Source: Pseudomonadota bacterium (GTDB lineage Bacteria > Pseudomonadota > Gammaproteobacteria > Burkholderiales > SG8-39). Taken from it: a DNA stretch of 49,441 bases. Under the pieces are notes generated by a model. It searched no databases. It was not told where the DNA came from and worked only from the letters and a program-made list of their open reading frames with translations. Shown here piece after piece: positions 32,302 through 41,641 of this stretch. Numbering within the stretch: position 1 is the first letter of the stretch; the number at the start of each line of letters is the position of its first letter. The stretch lies in assembly GCA_021811085.1 (NCBI GenBank), contig JAJZPQ010000006.1:68914-118354 (forward strand), written 5' to 3'. The translations under genes were made by a program, and so were the position numbers.

Positions 32302-33596
32302 GTCCGAACGGTCCGGCCGCGCAGGTCGCGTCTGGCGCGCCGGCCGCCGCAGCGGAAGTGCCGTTCCTGGAGCGCCTGCGCAGCGGCATCGAACAACGGC
32401 GCGCAGACGGGCAAAGCCTAGGCCTGCTGCTGGTGGATTGCGGCGTAATCGGCCGCATCGACGCCCTGTGGGGCTACCACATCGGCGACGCGGTACGCGC
32501 GCGGATACTGGCGAGCCTGCGTGCCGAGGTGTTGCGGCCCGACGATTTTGCCGCAGAATTCGGACGTGACGAGCTGGCCTGCGTGCTTTCGGTGGTGGAG
32601 GGGGAGCAATTGGCGCGGCTCGCAGCGGAGAAATCCCTGCGCACCATGAACGTGCCGCTGTTTCTGGGGGACGAGGAGATCTTCTCTTCGCCCGCGGTGG
32701 GGATCGCGCTGTTTCCGCAAACGGCGGACGATGCCGAGTCCTTGCTGCGCCAGGCCAAGAGCGCCTGCGTGCTGGCGCGTAACCTGCGCGGCCGCGTTGC
32801 GCTGTACGAAGAAGGGCAGATCTCCGGTGTGTCGCAGCTGGTCGAGGAGAGCCGTCTGCGCACGGCAATCGCGGAAGACGCGCTGGAGCTGGCGTTTCAG
32901 CCTCAATTCGACCTGCGCTTCGGGCAAATCATGGGTATGGAAGCGATGCTGCGCTGGCGCGACGGCAAGCGCGAGCTGGTGCCGATGCGTGAGGCGATCG
33001 CGGCCGCAGAGCAGGGCGGCATGGTCGCCAAGCTGATCTCGTCGCTGTTGAACCGGGCGCTGCGCAACTGTTCCGAATTCCGGCAGCGCGCCGGATTGGA
33101 TTTGCGCATTGCCATCAATTTTCCGGCGCGCACTCTGCTGGAGCCGGAGCTTCCCGAACTGGTCGAGCGCGCGCTGCGCACCTGGTCGCTGCGCCCGGGC
33201 AGGCTGATGCTCGAAATTGGGGATCTTTCGGCACTGCCGGCGCAGGCGCAAGCGCAGGCGGCGCTCCTGCGCCTGCACCAGACCGGTGTAAAGCTGTCGC
33301 TCGACGATGCGCGCGCACCGCTGTCGTCCCTGTTCTGGCTTGCCACCCAGCCGTTTCACGAACTCAAGATCGACCTGTCCATTGCCCAGGACTGGAGCGT
33401 ACAGGCGCAATCCGAAGGCGTGCTGCGCGCGCTGATCGGACTGGTGCATCAGCTCAAGCTCGATGTGATCGCCCTCGGCGTTGCCGACGATGCGGCCGCC
33501 GCGCGCTTGTTGGAACTGGGCTGCGACTTCATCCAGGCCGATTTCAAGGGCCCTGCCGTCGGTGCGGAGGAGTTCGTCGCCCGTTTCGCCGGCTGA
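32298..33596 (+). CDS. Degenerate GGDEF-EAL protein, probable c-di-GMP receptor/regulator
   Basis: A 432-residue protein from TTG 32298, which overlaps the HD-GYP stop (TTGA). A GGDEF-fold domain (about 25-170) has FGRDEL in place of GGDEF (88-93), so cyclase activity is unlikely. An EAL-fold domain (185-430) has EAM at 215-217 (MEAMLRW), keeps Asn274 and the DD pair near 336, but replaces the catalytic AEGVE by ALGVA (392-396) and the QGY-type motif by QAD (413-415). Both activities are therefore probably lost, and nucleotide binding or protein contact is the likely role. It is third in the cAMP/c-di-GMP signalling operon and is followed by a terminator hairpin. Confidence 0.9.
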   Translation: MSPNGPAAQVASGAPAAAAEVPFLERLRSGIEQRRADGQSLGLLLVDCGVIGRIDALWGYHIGDAVRARILASLRAEVLRPDDFAAEFGRDELACVLSVVEGEQLARLAAEKSLRTMNVPLFLGDEEIFSSPAVGIALFPQTADDAESLLRQAKSACVLARNLRGRVALYEEGQISGVSQLVEESRLRTAIAEDALELAFQPQFDLRFGQIMGMEAMLRWRDGKRELVPMREAIAAAEQGGMVAKLISSLLNRALRNCSEFRQRAGLDLRIAINFPARTLLEPELPELVERALRTWSLRPGRLMLEIGDLSALPAQAQAQAALLRLHQTGVKLSLDDARAPLSSLFWLATQPFHELKIDLSIAQDWSVQAQSEGVLRALIGLVHQLKLDVIALGVADDAAAARLLELGCDFIQADFKGPAVGAEEFVARFAG

Positions 33597-33694
33597 CGCA
33601 GCCTTGCGGGGAAGCCAAGCCCGCAGCACCTAGCTCGCGCAGAGCTTGCGCGGCTTATCGCCCGGACCATGGCGCGCTGCGCCGCGCTTCACTG

Positions 33695-33719
33695 CCATGC
33701 GGCTCCCGCATGGTTTCTC
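33695..33719 (+). terminator. Rho-independent terminator after the signalling operon
   Basis: CCATGCGG-CTC-CCGCATGG forms a perfect eight-pair stem with a three-base loop (33695-33713), followed by TTTCTCT. It lies about 100 bases after the GGDEF-EAL stop and 115 bases before hypA, so it separates signalling and hydrogenase transcription units. Confidence 0.65.
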
Positions 33720-33834
33720 TTGACCAAAATCAAATTCGGCGCGCGCACAACGCGTAGCTTAGATATGCGTGGTGCCGCCAGGTTAGGCGTAGGCCCGGGT
33801 CCGCCATGCAATCAGTCGAAAAAGGAATTCGCGC

Positions 33835-34176
33835 GTGCATGAAATGGCGCTGGCCGAAGAAGTACTGCAGATTGTGCAGGATACGGCGCGGCGCGAGGGC
33901 TTGCGGCGCGTGCACGCATTGTGGCTGGAAATCGGGCAGCTCTCCAGCGTCGAGCCCGAAGCGCTGCGCTTTTGCTTCGATGCGGTGGCGCGCGACAGCA
34001 TCGCCGCCGGTGCGCGCCTGGAAATCGTCGCGGCCCCGGGTAAGGCTTGGTGCGAGGCCTGCGCCGAACATGTCGCGTTGGCAGCGCTGGGCGAGGCCTG
34101 CCCGCGCTGCGGCGGGTACCGCCTACGGGTAACCGGCGGGACGCAAATGCGGGTGCGGGAGCTGGAAGCGGAATAG
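33835..34176 (+). CDS. hypA: Hydrogenase nickel incorporation protein HypA
   Basis: A 113-residue nickel metallochaperone for [NiFe] hydrogenase maturation. The N-terminal MHEMALAE gives the Met1/His2/Glu3 nickel site, which requires the GTG start at 33835. The structural zinc site is formed by Cys73, Cys76, Cys89 and Cys92 (WCEAC and CPRCGG). Length matches the family (about 113-116). It opens the hyp-hox cluster; the next gene starts 35 bases downstream. HypA hands nickel to the large subunit precursor with HypB. Confidence 0.96.
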   Translation: MHEMALAEEVLQIVQDTARREGLRRVHALWLEIGQLSSVEPEALRFCFDAVARDSIAAGARLEIVAAPGKAWCEACAEHVALAALGEACPRCGGYRLRVTGGTQMRVRELEAE

Positions 34177-34211
34177 CGCGCGGCGGGACCGGCGCGGGCG
34201 AGGAGAGATCG

Positions 34212-35054
34212 ATGTGCAGCACTTGTGGATGCGAAACAGGCGAAGCCGTAATCGAGGGTGGAAGCAGTGATCATGCGCGGCTGCACGCCGCGTGCATGCC
34301 GCACAGCCATGCCCATGATGACCCGGTCGGGCATTCATCTGCGCGCATACTCAGGATCGAGCAGGACATCCTGGCAAAGAACGACGCTTACGCCGCGCAC
34401 AACCGCAGGGCGCTGGCCGAGCGCGGCATCTTCGCGCTCAATCTGGTCTCCGCGCCCGGAGCGGGCAAGACCGCGCTGCTGGTGCAGACGATACGCGCGC
34501 TGGGCGCGGGCTGCCCGATCTGCGTCGTCGAGGGCGACCAGCAGACCAGCAATGACGCCGAGCGCATCCGTGCAACCGGCGCGCGCGCGGTGCAGATCAA
34601 CACCGGCAAGGGCTGCCACCTCGACGCGCATATGGTCGGGCATGCGCTGGCGCAGCTCGACCCGCCGCGGCATGGCATCCTGATGATAGAGAACGTGGGC
34701 AATCTCGTCTGTCCCGCGGCCTTCGATCTGGGCGAAGCGCATAAGGTGGTGCTGCTGTCGGTGACCGAAGGCGAGGACAAACCGCTCAAATACCCGGATA
34801 TGTTCCGTCGCGCCTCGCTCATGCTGCTGAGCAAGATCGACTTGTTGCCGCACCTGGACTTCGATTTGCGGTGCTGCATCGACAACGCGCGCCGGACCAA
34901 TCCGGATTTGAACGTCATCGGCATATCCGCGCGCAGCGGCGAAGGCATGGCGGAATGGTTCGCCTGGATAGGAAAGGGAGCACAGCTCGCGCGCGCAGCC
35001 GGTGGCGCTCAGGCGCCGGCGGCGCCTCTGGCCGAATGGAGTGTGCACGCATGA
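34212..35054 (+). CDS. hypB: Hydrogenase nickel incorporation GTPase HypB
   Basis: A 280-residue GTPase that drives nickel delivery. It has the N-terminal high-affinity nickel motif Cys2-x2-Cys5-Gly-Cys7, a short His-containing linker ([13 protein letters not shown]), the P-loop [11 protein letters not shown] near 86, the dimer-interface metal residues in GKGCHLDA and ENVGNLVCP, and the [11 protein letters not shown]4 region (guanine specificity). The His stretch is much shorter than in nickel-storing HypB proteins. ATG 34212 has AGGAGAGA upstream. Its stop overlaps the hypF start as ATGA. Confidence 0.96.
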   Translation: MCSTCGCETGEAVIEGGSSDHARLHAACMPHSHAHDDPVGHSSARILRIEQDILAKNDAYAAHNRRALAERGIFALNLVSAPGAGKTALLVQTIRALGAGCPICVVEGDQQTSNDAERIRATGARAVQINTGKGCHLDAHMVGHALAQLDPPRHGILMIENVGNLVCPAAFDLGEAHKVVLLSVTEGEDKPLKYPDMFRRASLMLLSKIDLLPHLDFDLRCCIDNARRTNPDLNVIGISARSGEGMAEWFAWIGKGAQLARAAGGAQAPAAPLAEWSVHA

Positions 35055-37372
35055 GCCTCGTCGCCCTAGCGCCGGCGGGGATTGCCACGCGGCGCGCGAT
35101 TCACGTGCGCGGAACGGTGCAGGGGGTGGGCTTTCGCCCGTTCGTATGGCGCCTTGCCCACGAACTCGGGCTCTCCGGCTGGGTGCGCAACGACGCAGCG
35201 GGGGTGGCGATCGAAGTACAGGGCCGGGACGACGAGCTGGAACTTTTCGTCGCGCGTCTCGCGCGCGAAGCGCCGGCGCTGGCACGCATCGATGCCATCG
35301 AAACGCGCGAACTGTGCGCCGACGCAGCAGGCGGTTTCGACATCGCCGGCAGCGGGACGGGCCGCGCGACTACCGCCGTTGCGGCCGATACGGCCGTATG
35401 CGCTGCCTGCCTCGGCGAGTTGTTCGACCCGCGCGACCGGCGCTACCGCTACGCCTTCATCAACTGCACCGACTGCGGACCGCGCTATAGCATCAGCCGG
35501 GCGCTGCCCTATGACCGCGCCAATACCAGCATGGCGCCGTTTGCGCTGTGCGCGGCTTGCGCCAATGAGTATGCCGCGCCGGACTCCAGGCGCTTTCACG
35601 CCGAGGGCAACGCGTGCGCCGCTTGCGGGCCGGCGTTGGCGCTAGTCGACAGCGCCGGCGCGCCGTTGCATGAAGGCGATGTGGTTGCGGCGGCGCTGGC
35701 CCGCCTGCGGCGCGGCGAAATCATCGCCCTGAAGGGTCTGGGCGGATTCCATCTTGCCTGCGATGCACGCAACGCAGCTGCGGTAGCGCGGCTGCGTGCG
35801 CGCAAGGCGCGCGAGGAAAAACCATTTGCGGTGATGGTCGCCGGCGCGGCTTCGCTGCGCGCGTTGGCGCAGCTCGACGGCGAACAGCGCAACCTTCTCG
35901 AAGCGCGCGAGCGACCGATCGTGCTATTGCCCAAGACTGCGGCTTGCGATGCCCTGCTGGCCAACATAGCGCCGGGTATGGCCTGGCTGGGGGCGATGCT
36001 GCCTTATACGCCGCTGCAATACCTGCTGTATCACCAAGCGGCGGGACGCCCACAGGGCTGCGCCTGGCTGGGCGAAGAGCAGGCGCTGGTACTGGTGATG
36101 ACCAGCGCCAACCTGGGCGGGGAGCCGCTGGTGGCGTCGAACGCGCAGGCGCTGGCGCGCCTGGGCGCGGTCGCCGATGCGTTTGTCGTGCATGAGCGCG
36201 ACATCGTCGTGCGCTGCGACGACAGCGTGGTGCGCGCCACGGCCGATCGCCCGGCGTTCATACGGCGCGCGCGCGGCTACACGCCGGCGCCGATCCGGCT
36301 CGCGCGCAGCGGGCCGGCGGTGCTCGCGCTGGGCGGCCATCTGAAAAACACTGTCTGCGTTACGCGCGGCGACGAAGCGTTTCTGTCGCAGCATGTGGGC
36401 GATCTGGACAACCCGGAGAGTTGCCGCGCGTTGGAACTTACGGTGGAGCAACTGCTGCATATACTGGAGGTGAAACCGGCGCTGGTGGCGCACGATCTGC
36501 ATCCGGACTACTACAGCAGCCGCTTTGCCGCGGTCTTTGCCGCGCGGCACGGACTGCCGCTGCTGGGCGTGCAGCATCATCACGCGCACATCGCCGCGGT
36601 CGCGGCGGAGCACCGCCTGCGCGCGCCGCTGCTCGGCCTGGCGCTGGATGGCGCGGGGCTGGGCGGGGACGGCGGCATTTGGGGCGGCGAGCTGCTGCGT
36701 GTGGACGGCGCGGCCGTGCAGCGCATCGCGCACCTGCGCCAACTGCGGCTACCGGGCGGGGATAGTGCCGCGCGCGAACCCTGGCGCATGGCCGCGTCGG
36801 CCCTGTTCGAGCTCGGACGCGCCGGTGAGATCGAGCGGCGCTATGGTGCCCGCGGCGCGTCGCTGCGACAGGTGCTCGCGCGCGGGCTCAATTCGCCGCT
36901 GACCAGCAGCGCCGGCCGCTGGTTCGATGCGGCCGCAGGTCTGCTTGGTGTGCGCGGTATCTGCTCCTATGAAGGACAGGCGGCCATGTTGCTGGAGGGT
37001 TTGGCCGAGAAACATGGGCCGGTGGCGCCGCTCGCGGGCGGCTGCCGCATCGGCGCGGACGGCAGCCTGGATCTGCTGCCTTTGCTGGCGCAGCTAGCCG
37101 GGCAACAGGACAGCGGGTATGGGGCGGCGGTGTTTCACTCGACGCTGGCAGCGGCGCTCGCCGCCTGGGTCGGGGCTGCGAGCGCGCGCAGCGGTATCCG
37201 CGCCATCGCCCTCGGCGGCGGCTGCTGCATGAACCGGATACTCGCCGCAAAGCTGCGCGAGCTGCTGCAAGCCGCAGGGCTGGCCGTGTTCGAGGCGCGG
37301 CAGGCGCCGCCCAACGACGGCGGGCTTGCGCTGGGCCAGGCCGCTCTGGCCATTGAAACGATGGCCGGCTAA
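35051..37372 (+). CDS. hypF: Carbamoyltransferase HypF
   Basis: A 773-residue enzyme that turns carbamoyl phosphate into the thiocarbamate on HypE from which the active-site cyanides are made. Domains in order: acylphosphatase ([10 protein letters not shown], 23-32); a paired zinc-finger region with Cys117/120, 139/142, 167/170 and 189/192; a YrdC-like domain ([13 protein letters not shown], then [12 protein letters not shown]); and a Kae1-like carbamoyltransferase domain with the metal site [14 protein letters not shown] near 508-520 and a late ALGGGCCMN segment. ATG 35051 overlaps the hypB stop; the frame open further upstream belongs to hypB sequence. All signature residues seen are intact. 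Confidence 0.96.
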   Translation: MSLVALAPAGIATRRAIHVRGTVQGVGFRPFVWRLAHELGLSGWVRNDAAGVAIEVQGRDDELELFVARLAREAPALARIDAIETRELCADAAGGFDIAGSGTGRATTAVAADTAVCAACLGELFDPRDRRYRYAFINCTDCGPRYSISRALPYDRANTSMAPFALCAACANEYAAPDSRRFHAEGNACAACGPALALVDSAGAPLHEGDVVAAALARLRRGEIIALKGLGGFHLACDARNAAAVARLRARKAREEKPFAVMVAGAASLRALAQLDGEQRNLLEARERPIVLLPKTAACDALLANIAPGMAWLGAMLPYTPLQYLLYHQAAGRPQGCAWLGEEQALVLVMTSANLGGEPLVASNAQALARLGAVADAFVVHERDIVVRCDDSVVRATADRPAFIRRARGYTPAPIRLARSGPAVLALGGHLKNTVCVTRGDEAFLSQHVGDLDNPESCRALELTVEQLLHILEVKPALVAHDLHPDYYSSRFAAVFAARHGLPLLGVQHHHAHIAAVAAEHRLRAPLLGLALDGAGLGGDGGIWGGELLRVDGAAVQRIAHLRQLRLPGGDSAAREPWRMAASALFELGRAGEIERRYGARGASLRQVLARGLNSPLTSSAGRWFDAAAGLLGVRGICSYEGQAAMLLEGLAEKHGPVAPLAGGCRIGADGSLDLLPLLAQLAGQQDSGYGAAVFHSTLAAALAAWVGAASARSGIRAIALGGGCCMNRILAAKLRELLQAAGLAVFEARQAPPNDGGLALGQAALAIETMAG

Positions 37373-37374
37373 TC

Positions 37375-37611
37375 ATGTGCCTCGCGATTCCGGCGCTGGT
37401 GTTGAGACGGCTCGAAGCCGAGGAGGCGCTCATCGACGCCGGCGGCGTGCAGCTGCGCGTGTCGCTTGCGTTGGTGCCCGAGGCCGCGGCGGGCGATTAT
37501 GTGATCGTGCATGCCGGATTTGCGCTCAGTCGCCTCGATGCGGAGGAAGCACTGCGTACGCTCGCATTGTTCGCCGAGTTGCAGCGCGAGCCGGTGGCGG
37601 TGTCCAGATGA
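37375..37611 (+). CDS. hypC: Hydrogenase assembly chaperone HypC
   Basis: A 78-residue OB-fold chaperone. The essential N-terminal Cys2 in MCLAIP binds the Fe(CN)2CO moiety with HypD, and the second conserved spot, His46 in DYVIVHAGFAL, is present. It begins two bases after the hypF stop and its own stop overlaps the hypD start (ATGA). It carries the iron unit to the large subunit precursor HoxH. Confidence 0.95.
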   Translation: MCLAIPALVLRRLEAEEALIDAGGVQLRVSLALVPEAAAGDYVIVHAGFALSRLDAEEALRTLALFAELQREPVAVSR

Positions 37612-38753
37612 AATACATGGACGAATATCGCAACGCGACGCTGGCGCGCGCGCTCGCACGCCGGATCGCGCAAGAAGCGCAGGCGCCGCGCCGCTACCGG
37701 CTGATGGAGTTCTGCGGCGGCCATACCCATGCGATTTCGCGCAACGGCATCACCGAGCTGCTGCCCGATAACGTCGATATGATCCACGGTCCCGGCTGTC
37801 CGGTATGCGTGCTGCCGGTCGGGCGCATCGACAACGCGATCGAACTCGCTACGCGGCAGCCGCTGACCCTGTGCACCTATGCGGACACCCTGCGCGTGCC
37901 CGCGTCCAGGCGCACCAGTCTGATGCAGGCAAAAGCGCGCGGTGCGGACATCCGCATGGTGTATTCGGTGACCGATGCGCTGCGTCTGGCGCAGGAAAAC
38001 CCGGCGCGCGAGACTGTTTTTTTTGCGATCGGTTTCGAAACCACTGCGCCGTCGACCGCGCTCGCGATCCGCACGGCCGAACGCCTGCGGCTGGCCAACT
38101 TCAGCGTCTTCTGCAACCACGTGCTCACGCCTGCGGCAATGGCCGAAATTCTCGGCGCGCCGCAGTCTTGCGGCGCCGACGGCGGCGGCATCGACGGCGT
38201 GGTCGGGCCGGGGCATGTCTCCTGCATCATCGGCAGTAAGCCTTATGAAGCGGTCGCCGAACAATACCGGCGGCCGCTGGTGATCGCGGGCTTCGAGCCG
38301 CTGGATCTCATGCAGACGGTGCTGATGCTGCTGCGGCAGATCAACCAGAACCGGCACCAGGTCGAGAACGAGTACACGCGCGCGGTCACGCGCGAGGGCA
38401 ATGCCCGGGCGCAGTCGTTGATGGCGGAGGTGTTCGAGCTGCGCGACTTCTTCGAGTGGCGCGGCCTGGGCGAGATCGCGCATAGCGCCTACCGCGTCAG
38501 ACCCCGATACGGGCGCTTCGACGCCGAGCGGCGCTTCGGCATCGCCTATCGCCCGGCGCCGGACAACAAGGCCTGCAAATGTGGCGCGATTCTGCGCGGC
38601 GCGAAACAACCGCGTGAGTGCAAGGTGTTCGGCACCGCGTGCACGCCCGAAAGCCCGCTGGGCGCATGCATGGTTTCCAGCGAAGGCGCCTGCGCCGCAC
38701 ATTATAGCTACGGCCGTTTTCGCCAAATGAAAATGGACAGGTTATCGGCATGA
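37608..38753 (+). CDS. hypD: Hydrogenase formation protein HypD
   Basis: A 381-residue [4Fe-4S] scaffold on which the Fe(CN)2CO group is built. Conserved sites are Cys36 with His39 (MEFCGGHTHAI), the Cys64-x2-Cys67 pair (HGPGCPVCVLP), and GFETTAPSTA near 146. The C-terminal iron-sulfur cysteines are CKCGAILRG, PRECKVFGTACTPESPLGACMVSSEG. Start and stop both overlap neighbours by ATGA, implying tight coupling with hypC and hypE. Confidence 0.96.
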   Translation: MKYMDEYRNATLARALARRIAQEAQAPRRYRLMEFCGGHTHAISRNGITELLPDNVDMIHGPGCPVCVLPVGRIDNAIELATRQPLTLCTYADTLRVPASRRTSLMQAKARGADIRMVYSVTDALRLAQENPARETVFFAIGFETTAPSTALAIRTAERLRLANFSVFCNHVLTPAAMAEILGAPQSCGADGGGIDGVVGPGHVSCIIGSKPYEAVAEQYRRPLVIAGFEPLDLMQTVLMLLRQINQNRHQVENEYTRAVTREGNARAQSLMAEVFELRDFFEWRGLGEIAHSAYRVRPRYGRFDAERRFGIAYRPAPDNKACKCGAILRGAKQPRECKVFGTACTPESPLGACMVSSEGACAAHYSYGRFRQMKMDRLSA

Positions 38754-39799
38754 GCGCGATCAGACCCGGCTACGCACGGCCATTGGACTTGCGCAACGGT
38801 TGCGTGGACATGAGCCACGGCGCCGGCGGCCGCGCGATGGCGCAACTGATCGAAGAGCTGTTCGTGCAAGCCTTCGATAACGAGTGGCTGCGGCAGATGA
38901 ACGATCAGGCCCGTTTCGCGGTGCTGAGCGGACGCATGGTCATGAGTACCGACAGTCATGTGGTGTCGCCGCTGTTTTTTCCCGGCGGCGACATCGGCAG
39001 CCTCAGCGTGCATGGCACCATCAACGACGTGGTCATGTCGGGTGCGCGCCCGCTGTATCTCGCGGCGGGCTTCGTGCTGGAGGAGGGTTTCCCGCTCGCC
39101 GACCTCAAGCGCATTGTGACGTCCATGGCCGGCGCGGCGCAGGAAGCGGGCGTCGCGGTGATTACCGGGGACACCAAGGTGGTCGAGCGCGGCAAGGGGG
39201 ACGGTGTGTTCATCACCACGACCGGCGTGGGCATGGTGCCGCCCGGAGTGGACATATCCGGCGACCGCGCGCGGCCCGGGGACCGCGTGCTTGTATCCGG
39301 AACCCTGGGCGATCACGGTGTGGCCATCATGTCGTTTCGCGAAAATCTGACTTTCGCCACCAGCATTCGCTCCGACAGCGCAGCGCTGCACGGCCTGGTG
39401 GCGGCGATGCTGCAGGCGGTGCCGGGGATACGCTGCCTGCGCGATCCCACGCGCGGAGGCCTGGCGACGACGCTGAACGAATTCGCGCAGCAATCCGGCG
39501 CGGGCATACGCATTGCCGAGGCGGCAATCCCGGTGCAAGCGGAGGTGCGCGCGGCTTGCGAACTCCTCGGACTCGATCCGCTGTACGTGGCCAACGAAGG
39601 CAAGCTGGTCGCCGTGTGCGCGCCGCAGGACGCCGAGCGGCTGCTTGCGGCGATGCGCGCCCATCCGCTTGGGCGCGATGCGGCCGAGATCGGAGAAGTC
39701 ATCGCGGACGCGCAGCAGTTCGTGCAGATGCAGACGGCTTTCGGCGGCACGCGCATCGTGGATTGGCTCGCCGGCGAGCAATTGCCGCGAATCTGTTAG
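38750..39799 (+). CDS. hypE: Carbamoyl dehydratase HypE
   Basis: A 349-residue ATP-dependent dehydratase of the PurM/AIR synthase fold that forms the thiocyanate donating cyanide to the active-site iron. The SHGAGGRAMAQLI glycine loop, STDSHVVSPLFFPGGDIG, GTINDVVMSGA and DTKVVERGKGDG are the family ATP-site blocks. The chain ends in the required PRIC with the acceptor cysteine as last residue. It overlaps hypD by four bases; hoxF follows after 36 bases with its own ribosome site. Confidence 0.97.
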   Translation: MSAIRPGYARPLDLRNGCVDMSHGAGGRAMAQLIEELFVQAFDNEWLRQMNDQARFAVLSGRMVMSTDSHVVSPLFFPGGDIGSLSVHGTINDVVMSGARPLYLAAGFVLEEGFPLADLKRIVTSMAGAAQEAGVAVITGDTKVVERGKGDGVFITTTGVGMVPPGVDISGDRARPGDRVLVSGTLGDHGVAIMSFRENLTFATSIRSDSAALHGLVAAMLQAVPGIRCLRDPTRGGLATTLNEFAQQSGAGIRIAEAAIPVQAEVRAACELLGLDPLYVANEGKLVAVCAPQDAERLLAAMRAHPLGRDAAEIGEVIADAQQFVQMQTAFGGTRIVDWLAGEQLPRIC

Positions 39800-39835
39800 C
39801 AAAGCCGTGGACCCCAACAGGACAAAGAGGCCGTC

Positions 39836-41641
39836 ATGAGTGCAATCCCGGACCCGGTCGCTGCGGCAGTCGCCGCGACCGTCGCGCGCCATCGCCAGGA
39901 TCCGCATTACATCCTGCAGATGCTGCGCGAGATACAGGAAGCCTGCGACTGGATCGCGCCCGAGGCGATCGACCGCTTGCAGCAGGCGCTCGGCCTGCCG
40001 CGGACCAAAGTCGAAGGCGTGGCGGGGTTCTATTCGTTTCTGTACACCAAGCCGCGCGGGCGCTACCGCGTCCTGTTCAGCGACAACATCACCGATCGCA
40101 TGCTCGGCAACATGGAGTTGCTGCGGCGCATGTGCGAACAGCTGTGGATCGAGCGCGGCAAGACCTCGGAGGACGGCCTGGTGAGCGTGGACACCACCTC
40201 CTGTACCGGCATGTGCGACCAGGGACCGGCGCTGCTGGTCAACAATTACGCCATCACCCGCGTCGACGCGCCGCGCGTGGACGCGATTTGCGAGCTGATC
40301 CGGGCCCAGGTGGAGCTCGCCGCCTGGCCGCGCGAATACTTTCGCGTTGACGATCAGGTCCGGCGCAAGGATGTGCTGCTCGGCGCCGCGCTGGCGCCCG
40401 GCGAAGCGCTCGCGGCAGGATGCGCGCGCGGGGCGGAGGCGCTGCTGGCGGAACTGAAGCTGTCGAAGCTGCGCGGACGCGGCGGTGCCGGCTTTTCCAC
40501 CGGCCTCAAATGGGAAGCCTGCCGCAACGCGGCCGGCAGCGAGCACTACGTGGTATGCAATGCCGATGAGGGCGAACCGGGCACGTTCAAGGACCGCGTC
40601 CTGCTCAGCGCGCATGCGGACCTGGTGTTCGAGGGCATGAGCTTGTGCGCGCTGGCGCTGGGCGCGAGGCGGGGCATGCTGTATCTGCGCGGGGAATACC
40701 GCTATATGCTCGATCAACTGAACGCGGTGCTCGAGCGCCGACGGCAGGCCGGGCTGTTGGGCATCGGCATCCTCGGGCGCGAGGGTTTCGATTTCGACAT
40801 CGAAATCCATCTCGGTGCGGGCGCCTACATCTGCGGCGAGGAATCGGCGCTGATCGAGTCGCTCGAAGGCAAGCGCGGCACGCCGCGTAACCGGCCGCCG
40901 TTTCCGGTGACCCACGGCTATCTGGATCAGCCGACGGTGGTGAACAATGTCGAGACCTTTGCGGCGTCCTGCCTCGTTGCGCTGCGCGGCGGCGCCTGGT
41001 ATGCCGGAATCGGCACCAGCGCCTCGGCCGGGACCAAGATCCTGAGCGTCTCCGGCGACTGCGCCCGGCCCGGATTGTACGAATACCCGTACGGCGTGAG
41101 CGTGAGCGAGGTACTTGCGGCCTGCGGCGCCGTTGACGTGCAGGCGGTGCAGGTCAGCGGCCCGTCCGGCGTATGCCTCGCGGCGGGGGAATTCGGGCGC
41201 CGCATCGCGTTCGAGGACATTCCCACCGCGGGCGCCTTCATGGTATTCGACCAGCGTCGCGACATGTTCGCGGTCGCGCGCAACTTCGTCCACTTCTTCG
41301 CGCACGAAAGCTGCGGCTTTTGCACGCCCTGCCGCGTCGGCACCTCCTTGTTGCGCAATCTAATGGACAAACTCAACAACGGCCATGGCTCGCCCTACGA
41401 TTTCGCCGAAATCGAAAAGTTGAACCGCATCCTGCAGGCCATGAGCCATTGCGGGCTGGGCCACTCGGCCTGCAATCCGGTGCTCGACACCATCGCCAAA
41501 TTCCGCCCGGCCTACGAGCGGCGCCTGCAGCAGAAGGAATTCGAACCCGCATTCGACCTCGATTGGGCGTTGGAACCGGCGCGGCAGATGACCGGCCGCG
41601 ACGATGCGGGGGCGCATATCGGTAGCGTGGAGAAATCATGA
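39836..41641 (+). CDS. hoxF: NAD-reducing hydrogenase diaphorase subunit HoxF
   Basis: A 601-residue flavoprotein that exchanges electrons with NAD. An N-terminal NuoE-like domain (1-145) is fused to a NuoF-like domain: GRGGAGFSTGLKW (FMN), NADEGEPGTFKDR, GAGAYICGEESALIESLEGKR (NADH), and the [4Fe-4S] cysteines ESCGFCTPCRVG plus the later CGLGHSAC. In the NuoE-like part only the second cysteine pair (Cys123, Cys127 in TSCTGMCDQG) remains; the place of the first pair reads LFSDNITDRM, so that [2Fe-2S] cluster is probably missing, as in other one-chain HoxF proteins. No separate hoxE exists. The stop overlaps hoxU (ATGA). Confidence 0.95.
   Translation: MSAIPDPVAAAVAATVARHRQDPHYILQMLREIQEACDWIAPEAIDRLQQALGLPRTKVEGVAGFYSFLYTKPRGRYRVLFSDNITDRMLGNMELLRRMCEQLWIERGKTSEDGLVSVDTTSCTGMCDQGPALLVNNYAITRVDAPRVDAICELIRAQVELAAWPREYFRVDDQVRRKDVLLGAALAPGEALAAGCARGAEALLAELKLSKLRGRGGAGFSTGLKWEACRNAAGSEHYVVCNADEGEPGTFKDRVLLSAHADLVFEGMSLCALALGARRGMLYLRGEYRYMLDQLNAVLERRRQAGLLGIGILGREGFDFDIEIHLGAGAYICGEESALIESLEGKRGTPRNRPPFPVTHGYLDQPTVVNNVETFAASCLVALRGGAWYAGIGTSASAGTKILSVSGDCARPGLYEYPYGVSVSEVLAACGAVDVQAVQVSGPSGVCLAAGEFGRRIAFEDIPTAGAFMVFDQRRDMFAVARNFVHFFAHESCGFCTPCRVGTSLLRNLMDKLNNGHGSPYDFAEIEKLNRILQAMSHCGLGHSACNPVLDTIAKFRPAYERRLQQKEFEPAFDLDWALEPARQMTGRDDAGAHIGSVEKS

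Noticed and set aside
33597-33834. A sigma-54 promoter for the hydrogenase cluster
   Set aside because: No TGGC-N8-TGC type -24/-12 pair with correct spacing was found; a TTGACC at 33720 has no properly spaced -10 either.
38708-41305. A very long open frame (about 865 codons) antisense to hypE and hoxF
   Set aside because: It mirrors third-position G/C bias of the true genes, has no family motifs and would cover two unmistakable hydrogenase genes.
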